A stretch of 64,000 nt of DNA, from assembly GCA_026874595.1 (NCBI GenBank), contig CM049317.1:27244401-27308400 (forward strand). Reading direction: 5' to 3'. Position numbers and translations under genes: made by a program. Of the stretch, positions 46,101 to 59,758 are shown piece after piece (position 1 is the stretch's first letter; each line of letters opens with the position of its first letter). Source of the DNA: Sipunculus nudus (Eukaryota > Annelida > Sipuncula > Golfingiida > Sipunculidae). The notes beneath the pieces were generated by a model. The model was given only the letters and a program-made list of their open reading frames with translations, was not told where the DNA came from and ran no database searches.

Positions 46101-49100
46101 TGCAGTGTGCATTTGTGTACTTGTAACATATTTAGTTCATTATATTTTTATGTATAATATTATGGTTTAATCTTATAAAATGCTTGTCCAATATAATGTT
46201 ACTGTACTTTGTACATATTATTAATGAACATATTTAGTCAAATTTGCTTTGATAATACAGATTTAATAATAGCATATCTAGAAAATTATGTTCAGATTAT
46301 ATATTCAATCTAATATTATCTATTTACCAGATATGTGAAAGTATAATATATTCTGACCACAAATCATTTAACATTTCCTTTAGCACAGTTTTCACAATAT
46401 ATTTTGAACACAGGTTGGTTTGTGTTAAAATTCCAGAAACATGTAGAGTATAATATTATATTCTGTTAACATGGTTCACCAAATATATATTTGAACATGT
46501 CAAGTGAAACATTCTGTTTGCACAGTAAGAACAATATATTCTGATAATGAGACCCCGGATGATATTATGACATAAAGGCCAAATGCATATGAATGTAGCA
46601 TATTCTGATGACACACTGATAATTTGTTCAGTAACATTCTAAGTAACTGTTATGAAGAAACTGGCTTATACTGCACAGTTGTATGGCACAGGACTCATAG
46701 CAGGGAGACTGTGAGTTCAACTCTCAGCTGTAGTGGTTAGTTTTCACAGTCATCCCCAACCCAGGGTGAGCACTCTGTAGACTCAATAATGGAAAGCTGG
46801 GTTCAATGGTCATGTTTCACTCTCAAACCAGTGCGCCTTTTGGGGATTCCTTGGTGGTAGTGCCCAGCTATGGGGATGATTACACACCCAGGACCCTCAG
46901 GTGCAGAAGTCACTGGGCCTGGTTAACACCAGGATATAACATGAGAGGAAGTGTGTAACACTACCCTGTCACATGGTCCAAGACAGGAATGGAATTCTGC
47001 AGATTTACATACACTTAGTTAAGCTAGTATTAGAAAATGGAGGCAGTTACTTCCAATAAAAATATATTTTAAAAAAATATGAAGAAAGGTATCTTTACTT
47101 CTTTTCTTTGAGACACAATACAGTTGAAGAGGCCCTTGTCAATCTTAGCATCATTTTTCTTCTGCTGCATCTGAAGCCCGAACAGCGTACGTGTCTCCAT
47201 GTCAGGGGCCTCATAGCTCGGATCCATCTGGCAATAAAACAAAAATATAAATACCATGGTAAGGAGGATCCATCTTGAAAGGGAAAGGTAGAAGTAGTAA
47301 TTGTATTATATGTTAGCTTGTTACTCATTCATAAAATGCAAGTGATAAAATTCTGTTACGGTCTCACATATCTCACAATATTATCTGATATAAACACAAC
47401 ATGCGTCATCAGATCTTCTATTTTGCTTGAACCGAGTACTACTGACTTACAAGGTGACTTGCAAAAAAAATGTAATGAAGTCATTAACTGAAAATATTGT
47501 AATCTGCTTTGGCCTTTGTTGGATTATTACATCTGGCCATAATCAGCTTTATTCATTGAGTTAACTTGAACCTAAGACAATTATTAACAGAAGTCACTAG
47601 ATGTCATTACGATTCCCATGACCACAGTACCACATCTCCAGTTCCAAACAACTAGCCGGTCACATCATTACCTTCAGGACGCAGTAGTTTCCTCCTTTTT
47701 TCTTAGAGAGTATCTGTAAGGCAGCCTCCTCATAGTCTGCAGCGATAATACCATCAGACACCTGAAAATACAGAACAATTATAATCAGAATTACAAAAGA
47801 TTTTGGGCATTTATATTTTAAGAAACCTTGAAATATGAAGGTTGTTTTACTAAGGCCTATAATATGATATGAGCAGACCCTGGATAAATGTTTCTGCATG
47901 TACCCCATGTTGGTATGTTTAATGCAGGCAGAGGATAATCACAGTTACTAAACCTGTGTCTCTTATCTATATTTTGTGGATTGAAAACCTTCATACTACC
48001 AATACTGCAGCAGACCTTGATTCAGGGACCCCTTCTGTGTCTACTTCATGAATAAACAATAAAGCATGTACTCATATACATTTGTTCTACATGTGCATCT
48101 GCTGCAATATTATAATCAACCATGTACCATTGCCTGGAAAGCATTACAAATCTAACTAGTCAATTAAACCCTTCACGTTTCTGGTACACGTGTTCTTGTT
48201 CAGACAACATGTGAACAGTGAATTGTTTGCATTTAAATCAATGGATCTGATTTGCAGTTGTGATTTTGGTAAAAACACATGTAAGCTTGTTCAATTTTCA
48301 CGAAATACACAACAGAGAAGGTTGCAAAATCAAGGTCTGTGAAAGCATAGCCACAGACTTGGGGGTGTATGAAGATGGGGTTGAAGATCATATCCAGTTA
48401 TTGTATCCCCCATGTTGCTAGGGTTTAGAACCACCAGTAGTTAAAGTGCCCATTGTCAGTATGTACAGCGTAACCTTTCTTAAAGACCACCTATCTAATA
48501 AGACCACCTGTCTTTTAAGACAACCCTGGAGTGAAAAGCCTTCACATTGGTTAGCTGACCTGTCTGATTAGACCACAAGTCTGTGAATTAAGACAACCAT
48601 TACCAGTCCAGAGGTTTCACTGTATTATATTTGGGTGTGAGAGTGACTGACCTCCCTGGAGATGATCCTGGCGGTGGGGACATCACAGGTACCAGACAGA
48701 GCTATAAAATCTCCAAACGAGGACATCCTGTCAGCACCTGCCAAAGAAAGCACCATCATACATATCACTATAAACATCAACGTTGACAACTTAGTCTATT
48801 ATTAAAAACAGAAACTCAAAATGGTAATTACATCTTGACAGCACTTAAAAACCCCAACAGTAATGAAAATCTATGATTTTTTAATTGAGAGGAAGCTACA
48901 AATTTCTAAGCTGAATGCTGAAGACATGTAAATAAAATACTGGTCAACAATTAACATCTGGACGCTTTACAAATAAATCATATAAATAGTAAATAGAGGT
49001 AAGAAGTCATTTTTGTCTTTTATCAGACATATAAAATATCACCTTAACATTGCACTGAAAGAGAAAATATCTACACAAATTGATTTCTTACATGAAACAC

Positions 49101-52100
49101 CGAGTTCATAGGCATTAGAATTCCTATGGGAATACTTGTTGGCTTACAAAGTTTTTGTTCTACTTTATAAACATATCTCTACAGCTCTAATGCAAAATAC
49201 TAAATAATGTTACCAGTGTATTGTTTAAAAAGAGAGGTACAAGGCCAGAACCTTCATTTGCACATACATTGTATCTGTTATATAGTTGCACAGAAATTTT
49301 GGTCAACTTGTGATTAACTGTAAACAAGAAATATACAGACTAGTACCCAGCAGAATTATGACAGCCAAGTCACAAGGTTGCATTTTATTCTGTGGGAGTT
49401 GCCTCTTTATGGATGCAGTGCAGTTGCAAACAAAGACACCTGCCATATCTCTCCATATAAACAAGTTCTTGGAAAGCATTATTTACTGGTTAAGTGTCCA
49501 GTGAAGGGTAGGGGAATGCTCAAAATTTGACTTGAAACTGTTTAAACCAATATTTGTACATATAGAGATTGTAGCACCTGTGCTGAAATGTAAACTATAC
49601 AGATTAACATTTTACCTCTGGCTCTGGCGTAGGCGATGGCCTGTGGTGAAAGATCCTCGATGTCATCCACCATGCAGACCTTGGCATCTTCAGGTGATAG
49701 CGGGACACCAACAGCTGCTCCTGGTAACATATACACAAGTATTTATGTATAACAGATGGTGGAGTATCAAAATATTATGAATAAGAGGCAATCCAAGGGT
49801 TAGCGTTATGATAGCCATGACTCCAAGACTCAATAGGCACTTAAATGGCTGGTAAGTCTAACTTGAGTCATGATGCAAGCCATACCGAGGAATGCATTGC
49901 AGTGGTCTTTCATCATGTTGCATTGATATCATGGTAAACAGCCCATAATCTTAACATTATGCTATGAATGATGAATTAGCACAAAAGAATACATGAATAC
50001 AACACAAACTGAGACTCCATCTCTATGGAAATGAGTCATTTCCTGTATCCAGACAGGTTGACTGTCATCCAGCAACCTGTGCAAGCCATGCTTGTATTTA
50101 TGCATTCAGAAATTCAACAAACATGTTGGAGTTACCAAAAGGCTGATTTAAAACAGACTTTTCTTCCAAAATACATGGAGTTAAAACAGACTTTTTCAGG
50201 CACTCTCACAGCCAGTATGCTGGTCATAGACTCTCTAATGTCAGAGGGCTGAAATGTCGCTACAATTAGGGCTACTTATCAGGAGAATTGCTGAAACTGA
50301 TAACTGACCCATGGCCAGATTGAGTAATCGACAATTGGAAGAAATGCTAATATCAATAACAAATATGTGTAGAATATGGGAAATTTATTTGTACAAGCAA
50401 ATTTGTGGAATTTATGCCATATGCTTTCGCCTCTAATCCCCCCCATGAAGAGGTCTCTATGTCATAGTGCCTCTGTTTGAGTTTTGATTGTCCCCTGAAG
50501 ATGTCTCCACATGTCATAATTTGTTGTAAATTGGGGCAATACAGGAAATTTTTTGTTTGTTTTGGAGCTGGTGACAATAATTTCTCAGACAGACACTCCA
50601 AAACCAATCCCAATCAAGGTATGCATGAGAGCAATGATTGACCCAAATTTGAATGAAATCAGATATTATTTAGGAAAGTTATCACATGGATACAAACACC
50701 TGACGGATAGACGGACAGAGAGACAGATGGACAGACAAACAGAAGTCAAACTCCCCCCTTCTGCAGAAGAAGGTGACAATATGTGCATCTTTCACCATTA
50801 TAGCTGTATTCAAACAATATTTGAAATAGAGCCACACAGTGAAGCCAGCTATGAGGCTATATGTTTCACTTGCACTATAAAATGTGTCCTGACATTTTAT
50901 GAGTAATTACCCGACTCTCACTCTACTTGTTGCAATGCATTCTACAGAATACAGCTTCAGCAATAATCTAAAACCTTGTTAATTTGCTGCAGCAATTTAA
51001 AAAGACAGTTAATTATCAAATAAGTTTTCAGGGCCATCTGTAAAAATGATTCCTAGCAATATCACTGATAATTGTAGATTCCTGTCTGATCCATCAGTTA
51101 TCCCATACATATCTGTCAATTTGCATGAACTGATTTTTTAATCCATTTGTCAAATGCAGTAAAACCAGGATATTATAATCACAAATCTGACCTTGATAAA
51201 ATGGTTGTATTTTCAATGTGGTCATCTGAATGAGGTATAATATACAGAGTAAAAAGAACCTGGACAGTAAACATGTGATCATTGTTTTGAGAAGATATTG
51301 TGTGAATAAAATTCTACTTTGTGGGCCTTAACTTACCTGCTGGGCTGACATGTTTGAAAGAAGTGGCTGCAGCAATCCCCAGAGCCTGCTTTAACTCACG
51401 GACAAGCTGCCAGCCATTAAGGGCATCACAGAGGTTGATAAATCCTGGAGATCCATTCAACACTGAAGAAATATGACAAATCACAGATTGGAACAGGTTA
51501 AACAGAAAAAACAACCAGTGACAAAGGTTTGGATATAAAAGGATATGGAATTCTTGACTAAATTGTATTATCATTTTTTTATCAATTAGAACATTCTGTT
51601 TGAGAGCAACAATTAAAGTCTAAATTTATAACTTTTCATTATTTAAATATTATTATTTATTAATTTCATAATAAACATTTCCACAACCATGTGTCATGTT
51701 CTTGTCCAGTGAGCCAGCAATACAGTTTTTATGAATGAAACAATTACATAACAAAGACTCTTACAGGAAGCTTTGCTTTAAAGGTATAATTGAGGGATTT
51801 TTTAATTACTTTGTTGATATAATGAAATAGAACACTAAATGCTGGTCATTGCCAATTAGCTGTTTTATCATTTGTATTTTAAACCAGTCTTCAACCCTTT
51901 TCATCTATGTCATATAATTTTTATTTATTTTAGTCACTAGCATATTTCTTGCTAGTATCATGATCAGAATCCTGTATTTTCTGCTGGTTCATATATTACC
52001 TTTAAGTGGCAGCTCTGGTTCTGTGGTATAGATCTGGGCTGGTTTCTGATGCGGGTTCATGCCATACCGCAAGGGAAGCTCGGATACCCCCTGAGAATAC

Positions 52101-55100
52101 TGACGACGGAAATAATCTGAGATGGCCCCATCATAGTCTGCTGTGTGGTTGAATGCCTGGATAAGACAACAGGTCATAAGTGATCCCCAAGTCATAAAAC
52201 ACATCTCTTGAGCTGTGGTAATACAATTGCTATGGGACACTAACTGTTTTTATTTGAAAGATTAACAAGACTTGCTGATGATCATTTGCCATTTAAGTAG
52301 ATAAGTAAGAGTCCACTTCATATTAATATTTTTATTTTTGTAGTATGGAAAAATCAAATCAAATTTCCCTGATTTAAGATTTCTCTGGGAAAGGTAAAAA
52401 AGATTAAACATAGCATTTAACTGAAATCGTATTTATTAACAGGCAGCCAGAGCCTGAGAGGTAACAAATATGCTACATGACTTTAGCTAAAGGATAAAAG
52501 CCTGTAATTAAAGAATAATTTTATTGTATAACATGTCTGACTGGAAGCTGTCTCAGTAAGGAATAAGAACTGTGAAGCACTTATAACTGCACAAGGCCAG
52601 AACACAGCTTGAATTGATTCAAGAGCTTACTGCACAAGCCCTCGAAGAGAATGGGATGGAAAGCCTTGCAAACTCTGTCAGAGATGATGAAAAGAAGCAG
52701 AGGTTTTAAAAGTGAGGGTTTTATTTGTGACCACTGGAGTTAACTTTGGTGATGTGTTACCTTGACAGCGAGCATCTTCTTGGTATCAAGACAGGTGTCC
52801 TTATCATCACTAGCTTCCAGCTCCGCGGCAACCCTACAACCACATGTCATGATTAGTTGTGACACATCTGATGTAAAGTGATAAATTCACACACTGATTA
52901 CAAGCTGTCCAGGTGTTCTAGGAGATCATAAAATGTATAGATTTAAATCAAGTGATGGTGCAATTCTGAACCCTGGAAAATATTATTTTTCAAATAAAGG
53001 CCAAGAAGATCACATTACAACTAGTACTTTTGGGAAACTTGTTATCAAAGTGAGATTGGCTCCAGTTCTGGCCATGGTTAAATATAATAATAGAAAGTGC
53101 AAAGATTATCATATTTTAGTCAGTTTATTTACATATTTTCTTTTTTTTTTGTTTCCAATCATTGTGAAAAAATTAAAAAGATCAAAATGGAGAAATTTAA
53201 AACCATCAGTGGTCCCTTTTCATGAAAGATGAAATATTCTTTTCTGTGACTATAATCAGGACAATGGTCACGAAGTAATTTTGATTTTTGTTTGATAGAA
53301 GTACAAAACATCATTTCCAACAAAACACAGCAGATAAAACATATAATCAGATAGCCAGCCGTAAAACAAAATTTTGTGTTTAATTATTTTGATTTTTTAA
53401 TGAATATTAAACCCATATAATGAATAAACTGACTTGTTATAATCATCTGGGTCACACACGACAGTAACTCTGACGTGGTTCTTGGCTGCAGCACGCAAGA
53501 GGGTCACACCACCTGAAAATAAATAAAATATATTTGATTCTACATTTCTTCAATTAAAATAGTACCAGACAAGGCATCATTGGTAGATACATAGTGTGCG
53601 ATTGAGTTGAAGCAGCAGAACTGGCAAAAACCCAAAAATTTAGTTTTAAATTCTTATTAGGACAACAAAGTATACATTATTGTTAATCCAGTACAGTGTT
53701 GTTCTTTCTGATAGTATACATACTTTTGACCTTTTCATTCATTTGCATATATTTCAAAATTTAATATTTTTTTAATTTTTAACAGTACACTATTTAAAGC
53801 ACCCAGTACTAGCAAGCCACATTTTAGTTGGCTAATATTAAACTACATGCCATTATCTCAAAAGCGTATTTTTGTTTGTTCATACAAAATAATGCCACAG
53901 TAATCTTACACCAGGGGGCAGTGGTGTAATGGTTAAGGTGCTGGGCTCATGATCCAGAGGTTGCAAGTTCAAATCTCGATCAGACCCTCACAATGCCAAG
54001 ACCCTTATGCAAGGTCCCAACCGCAAGTGTGCCTCTGTCCATCCAGCAGTAGAACTGGGTACCAGTTAATACTGGGAAGGTAACCTGCGATGCACTAGTG
54101 TTCCATCCAGGAGGATTTTAACTTCAGAATCACTTCAAGCTAGGAAAACTGGGATAAGCTCCAGCCTGTTGAGCTCAGGTGTAAAAGCCAAACAGACTTT
54201 ACTTTTACCTAATCTTACTATACAATTAATAATGGGTGCTAATTATGAAGTCCACTAATACAGTGGTATGAAGGAGAGAGGACGAAGAATACTGGATCAT
54301 AAAAGTCTGCTGATTATTTTTTACTCCACTACAATTAACACTATGCCAGAAAGTCAGGGACACAGACTTGTCTTTTGATTTATGCTCAATGCATTTGGAC
54401 TCACCAATATCAATCTGTTCCACTGCATCAGACACTGCGACGTTTTCCTTGGACACAGTCTTTACAAAGGGGTAAAGGTTGCAGACAACCACTCTATAAG
54501 ACAATAAAGTAGAGTTTTCATTAAAAACAGGACGGACATTACTAACATCAGGTCAGTATATATGCATACAGTCAGTATACTACTTCTGAATGCAACCTCC
54601 CTAATTTCTTTTTTTAGTTTCACTTGTTAAGTGACTCAAGTTAGCATCACAAAATTTGGCTCTCATAAGGCCAATAGTAAAAAAGGTTTGTTGTTTAAAA
54701 GGTTGACAGTTTTAGATAAAGGATTTTACTGTTTATTTTATGTAAATAAGAAGTGATATGCAAAATAAAAAGTCTGATAAAAAGGTATGTAAGTTTGATG
54801 AAAAATATTGAAACCCATTAAAACATTAAACTCTTTTATATAATATATCATGACACTTTGGTTAAATCATTTTACTCAAGATAAACATTACCAATCACTT
54901 TTGCTAGCAAAAGTACAATATTAGACTACACCTTAATATGCCTGCTGTCTTTAGCAGCAGATGGCGCAACCAGTCCGAATTAACCAAAACTTGGACATGG
55001 TTCGCAATGTATTAAGGGCAACTGCTTTCCGCATTTGCCTGCAGGGAGATATGTGGCCAATATGCCCATCAAAATTTAAAAATCCTTATGAAGTACTTAC

Positions 55101-58100
55101 CAGTTTTGATGCCCTTCCGTTTGAAAACTCAATAAAATTTATGAACTCAGTATTTTCACTTTGCAAGGATACCAAAATGTAAAAACAATGACATTTACTT
55201 TAGGCCTCACAGGTCATTAAGACACATACAAACACTTATGACATGTCATATGTAAGTTTGATCTGACCTGGCTGTTATTACTCTAACAAGCTACCTAATT
55301 AAAGACTGGTCAAGTTAAATACTGAGGAGAAAAAACATTAAGGTTCCATAGAAACAGCAAATGCTGTTACCTGATGTACTGGATGCCCTGCTTGTCTAGA
55401 TCATTCTTATCATTCTCAGTCTTGCGAGCAAGGATACCTGAAAAACAGTATGGCATATTTAATACTTCTCCTGTTAATCCTGTTAATTAAAACATATACC
55501 TGATACACTGTGTGGCTTTGTTTTTACTAATACCTTGGATCCTCTTAGGAGTCAAACATGATTAATAACACTCTCATGTCGTAGAATGAAAAGAAAACAA
55601 CCAGAGGTCCATAATTAATTAATACAATATGCACGTCTTTTAAGCTGAGCAGTCAACATATGTATCCTTATATAGACAGGAGACAAACAGGTAATCCTGA
55701 CAGAGAAAGGAGAAAATATATTGGCTGATTTTTTTTTTATCATGATTTCCTTACATGACTTGCCTACTGGGTTAATATTGCACTTTCTCAGGTTATCCTG
55801 GAAAAAGGGTTTCTTTGAGCATATGTGATGATAAATCTGTTTTTATTTTAGTGATGATAGTGTCTTAATGAAAATGAAATTAGACTTATATAAACTGCTA
55901 AGTTGTCACTCCTTAAAAGAAATACCCTACCTCCATGTACCACTGGGTGCAGCGTCTTCACTCGACCCCCCAACATCTCAGCAGCTCCCGTAATGTCAGC
56001 GACATCACTACAACATACAACACATACAGTGATAGAGTCTGTCACTTTGTCAATAGAGGGCAGTGCTGCTCAAGGCCCCACTCACATGAAACCAGTTTAA
56101 GGAAAATCAGGTGTGGTATGGTTTTATTTTACATGTATAAGTAGTGGACAAAAATATAGAATTTAACAGTGTGAGTTAATTAATATGATAAAATCCTTTA
56201 AAAAAAAACAAGTATTTTTACCACCAAAAGAACGGGTAAAAGAATGATAAATTTTCAACAGACCAATTTTATAGCAATCAATATAACTTTGGAATTATTT
56301 CCCATGTCTTTTAGAGTTAGAACATCGTGCCAACAAAATAATGCTTAAAAAGAAAGAAGGCAGGGTACAATCCTGCTTTAACTTCTTATTTAAAGTTCAT
56401 CTACTAAACTGTAATTAACCGATTGGGAATCTCTATAAGTTACACTATACCTCCAATCACCTACAGATATAGAATATAGATGTCCAAATATTCATTGTAT
56501 CACACATTTTACATGCATTTTACTTATAAATCAAATATATTAAACAGATGCACATGCTATCTATTGCAAAATGAAAATGTGGTTAATTCTACATTAATTC
56601 TGGCAAAGGGTATTAAGCTGTTGTAGTTGTTCAGATTAATAATCTAGGGACACAATATAGCAATATATACGTGAGTCTAACATAACTTTTAACAAACAAG
56701 TTAAGTTTCCACACATATTCTCTCTCTTTCACTGTACAGTGTACACACAAGAACCACTTACCTGACAGGTATTCCAGCCTCTCTGATCGCCTTAGCGGTA
56801 CCACCAGATGCCATCAACTTCAGCCCCACCTGGTGGAGCCTTTGGGCAAATGGCACAAGCCCAGTCTTGTTGGACACACTGAGAATCGCTGGGGAAAATG
56901 GGGAGAAAATTGGTTAAACCTTCTAATGACACAAAGTGTAAATTTATTAAATACTATGGTCAACTGGGTGAACTTATATAACATTTCCAAATTACTGAAA
57001 ATATTTTGAGTGGATATTATGTACTCTTTGCTAGGGGTTTAACAAAGCATGGAAGAATACATTGAATTGAACCGATTCATTTTGATTATTATCATTTTAT
57101 TAATTATGTATAATCCTGTGGTCCTCTGTGAGCTCTCAAATCCAACAGAACAGATGTGGTGAGGAAGTTCTTTATGGTGTATGTGCCCAAAATAAACTTG
57201 TGATGTTTGCTGGTGGACCATTCCACTTGCATAGAAACATATATGGTGGAGAAAAACAAAGGAAGAGCTACTTTTTCCTAATTGATTAAATTTACTAACA
57301 TCAGTTTGGCTAAAATTGCTTTTATTTTTTATAGTCTGAAATTTACTACTTGAGTAAGAATTGAACCAAGAAATGAATGAAAGGCAAAGAATAAATAATT
57401 GAATCAATTCTAAGGGCAATCATAATTCACAGGTCTAGACTGTTTGCTTCTAGTATGTTGTCAGCTGCCCCCCAAAAAAATAAAAAGAGCATCCTGGTTT
57501 TATTTTCAAATCTGTTCCTGGCCTCTTATAAAAGTACAGAGCCCATCCCAGGTGACCTTCCCCGCTGCCACCCACAATAAATGTTGACACAGAACACTCC
57601 TCTACAATCAGCACAAAGGCAGATGCACTAAGCCCATGCACAGCTCATATACATAGATCCTATAACACAAGTTACATAACATAGTCATGACAGTCCGCAC
57701 TGAATCTAACAGTCCATCACTATTATTAAACCTCTGCCAAGTGGTAAAAAGGTGCTCTTCTTTACCCTTGGTTATACATGAAAAGTAAATGGGTATAAAG
57801 CTGAACAGATTTATGTTGAAATTTTATGTAGGGTTAAGACAATATCACTGGAACATCCATTAAATGTTGGAGGTAATCTAATTTACCATGAAATGTTTTT
57901 GATTCATGGTGACATACACCTGTTTTATTCTGGAGGTGGCCTTGGGTGGGTTTGTTGAACAAGGACAGTAGTGTACACATTACAAAATCATGGGGCTTCT
58001 GGCATGGGTTTGAAGTCTCTGACATTATAATAAAGTACTGTAACTGTTGATAAAGGTCTGGACCAATACATCATTGACATTCACAATCATATTACTTATC

Positions 58101-59758
58101 AACTGCTGTTCCACTTCCAGCAATTCCCATACATGCATTTGCCATAACACTGGCAATCACATCTATAGATGTAAACTATATTGCTCTAGCTCTGACCAAA
58201 GGACCTGCTAAGAACATCTGCTAATGGCCTGGTACTTAAATAAAATTTAACAAAGGTTTTTAATTTTTTGTCATTGTTTGACTAGGAACCAATGTTAGGA
58301 CTATCTACTACTACTAGATGGGAGAATAAACAAAGACCCAGATAAAAAACAAAGACCCAGATAAATGGTAAAGAATTTTCAGAGAAAAAGATATAACTAG
58401 AGATTGTAAGGTGTCAATTGACTAACCAGAACTACGTACTTTTAGTTAAATACAAAGTTATTACTAAGCTAGTCCATACATGGACCTCTATGTCCTATGA
58501 TACTTCTGCTGGACATTATGTAATGTCCGTCCAGCAGAAGTATCATAGGACATAGTGGTCCATGTATGGACTATTACTAACTATACCAGTAGACACCATT
58601 AAGACAAATAAGGGACCTGAATTTACAGATTTTCATTTTCTTGGTGGCATTATAACCCTCTTGTTGTTGAAATATGTATTATAAAATTTCCAATTATTGC
58701 TTCTTTTAAACAGAAATGATGAAAATGATCCACTGGTAAAACCAGGTAATGTATGTTTCCTTTTCCATAAAGGCCTATTATGGATCATACGATACTATAG
58801 AACATTACAAAATATCAAAACGTACAAATTGTTCTCGGTTTTAATCTGTTTGTAAAATAAAATCTTCACAAGCAAATGTGTTTGGGTCTAAAGCTCACAG
58901 GCACTAAATTATTAATAAAAGCTGATATTGTATTGCAGACTAATGCTGAAAAGAATTAATGAAGTTAATTTATTTTACCTGTTCAATAAAGTTTCAAGGA
59001 ATGTTTGATCATATGTGACTGTAAGCTTGGGACATAATGGGTACTAACCATATCCCACTTTTTTATTTTTATTTTTTTTTTCATTTTTGGTTTACCATAT
59101 CTACAGTTCAATCAACCCTAAAATATTAATTTATATTAATATTAGTACAATTAACTGTCGGCATATGTTGGTCTTTAGCCAGGTGTATCTGATCATCAAG
59201 CGATCTTGAGTAATATTAAAGTTTGGTAATCACATATAGTGATATCGGGGCCGCTGACACCTGGGTCAATGACCTAGAGGTCAGATTCATACCTCGTGAA
59301 CCCGCTGTCACACTCAAAATGCACCGAGTGACCTCTGTTTCTGTTTGTCCCGGCGTCTGTCTCACAAAGCACGACACAAGAAGCTCCACGTATTTAATAC
59401 CAAAACACGAGTCTTCTAAAGTTGCTGATATATTACAGTTGAGAAATGAAAATTATAATGGTTCTTACTATATGTCTGATTCTGAGGCAATTCTGTCATA
59501 ATAACGCTAAAATCCAAGTTATAAAGCAGCAAAATTTGCAAGATGATCTCTCAACTTCAGTTCAGACCCTCCAGACTCCAGTGATTGAAGTTTTTTACGC
59601 CGTAAAATAGTTATAAAATCTCGGTTAAGACAGTGAAATTATGGGCACTGAATGAAGACAGTTATAAAACAAAGGGATTCTTACCTGTAACAAGTTCATG
59701 CAGTTATTTCGAAGCATTATTTAATCGGGATTTACTTACCGAGTTCGCTGGCCGCCAT
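43196..59758 (-). CDS. ATIC: Bifunctional AICAR transformylase / IMP cyclohydrolase (seventeen exons)
   Basis: Exons on the minus strand: 59740-59758, 56762-56888, 55931-56007, 55371-55437, 54405-54493, 53434-53512, 52761-52833, 52000-52156, 51337-51462, 49616-49720, 48652-48737, 47672-47761, 47099-47227, 45894-46060, 45055-45163, 44057-44212 and 43196-43315. They total 1776 nt, or 591 aa plus TGA, against 592 in human. The cytosolic enzyme formylates AICAR with 10-formyl-THF, then closes the ring to IMP. The N-terminal cyclohydrolase domain shows SVSNKTGL (residues 10-17), [23 protein letters not shown] and [10 protein letters not shown]. The C-terminal transformylase domain shows [25 protein letters not shown] with catalytic Lys266-His267 at the human numbering, [69 protein letters not shown] and terminal LFHH. 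All junctions are in frame. Exon 1 codes only six residues plus one base and is followed by a 2.85-kb intron. Confidence 0.97.
46655..47075 (+). mobile_element. tRNA-headed SINE, family with AATGGAGGC tail, copy 2
   Basis: The head has a GTATGGCACAGGACTC-type A-box region and a GTGAGTTCAACTCTC-type B box. The body has GTTTCACTC..GTGCGCCTTTTGGG, and the tail CATACACTTAGTTAAG..AAAATGGAGGCAGTTAC ends in AATAAAAATATA. It matches the copy at 17522-17895 in body and tail. It sits in an ATIC intron just 3' (in gene sense) of exon 13, on the antisense strand. Confidence 0.7.
48464..48625. mobile_element. Pogo/Tigger-like MITE
   Basis: About 160 bp with ends TACAGCGTAACCTTTCTTAA and GAGGTTTCACTGTA, inverted (TACAGTGAAACCTC when complemented) and bounded by TA. 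The interior repeats AAGACCACC and AAGACAACC words. It lies in the ATIC intron next to exon 11. No coding capacity. Confidence 0.65.
53910..54209 (+). mobile_element. tRNA-derived SINE with perfect 9-bp target duplication
   Basis: The head has GTGTAATGGTTAAGGTGCTG (A-box type) and AGAGGTTGCAAGTTCAAATC (B-box type), as in a tRNA. The body contains ACCTGCGATGCACTAGTGTT then CCATCCAGGAGG, like the conserved central part of a widespread animal SINE group. The tail is GGGATAAGCTCCAGCC..GACTTTACTTTTA. TAATCTTAC flanks it at 53901-53909 and 54210-54218, which fixes both ends and suggests a fairly young insertion. It lies in an ATIC intron between exons 6 and 5. Confidence 0.85.
58470..58573. repeat. 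Near-perfect 104-bp palindrome in ATIC intron 1
   Basis: The left arm starts TAGTCCATACATGGACC and the right arm ends GGTCCATGTATGGACTA. The arms are about 50 bp with only a mismatch or two (CTCT against CACT) and a few unpaired bases around the centre (GGACATTATGTAATGTCC). TATTACTAA occurs just outside both arms and may be a target duplication. A hairpin MITE is the simplest reading, since it could fold into one long RNA or DNA stem. Confidence 0.85.
59263..59283. promoter_or_regulatory. Nuclear-receptor-type inverted and direct half sites
   Basis: GGGTCA-A-TGACCT (59263-59275) is an inverted repeat spaced by one base, followed after two bases by a third half site, AGGTCA (59278-59283). IR-1 arrangements are classical sites for nuclear receptor dimers such as EcR/USP or FXR/RXR types. 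It lies about 480 bp inside ATIC intron 1. A single site like this can occur by chance, and binding is not shown. Confidence 0.35.

Noticed and set aside
59223-59501. 92-codon plus-strand frame in ATIC intron 1
   Set aside because: Antisense to ATIC, no similarity I recognise. The stretch is better explained as non-coding intron with possible regulatory sites.
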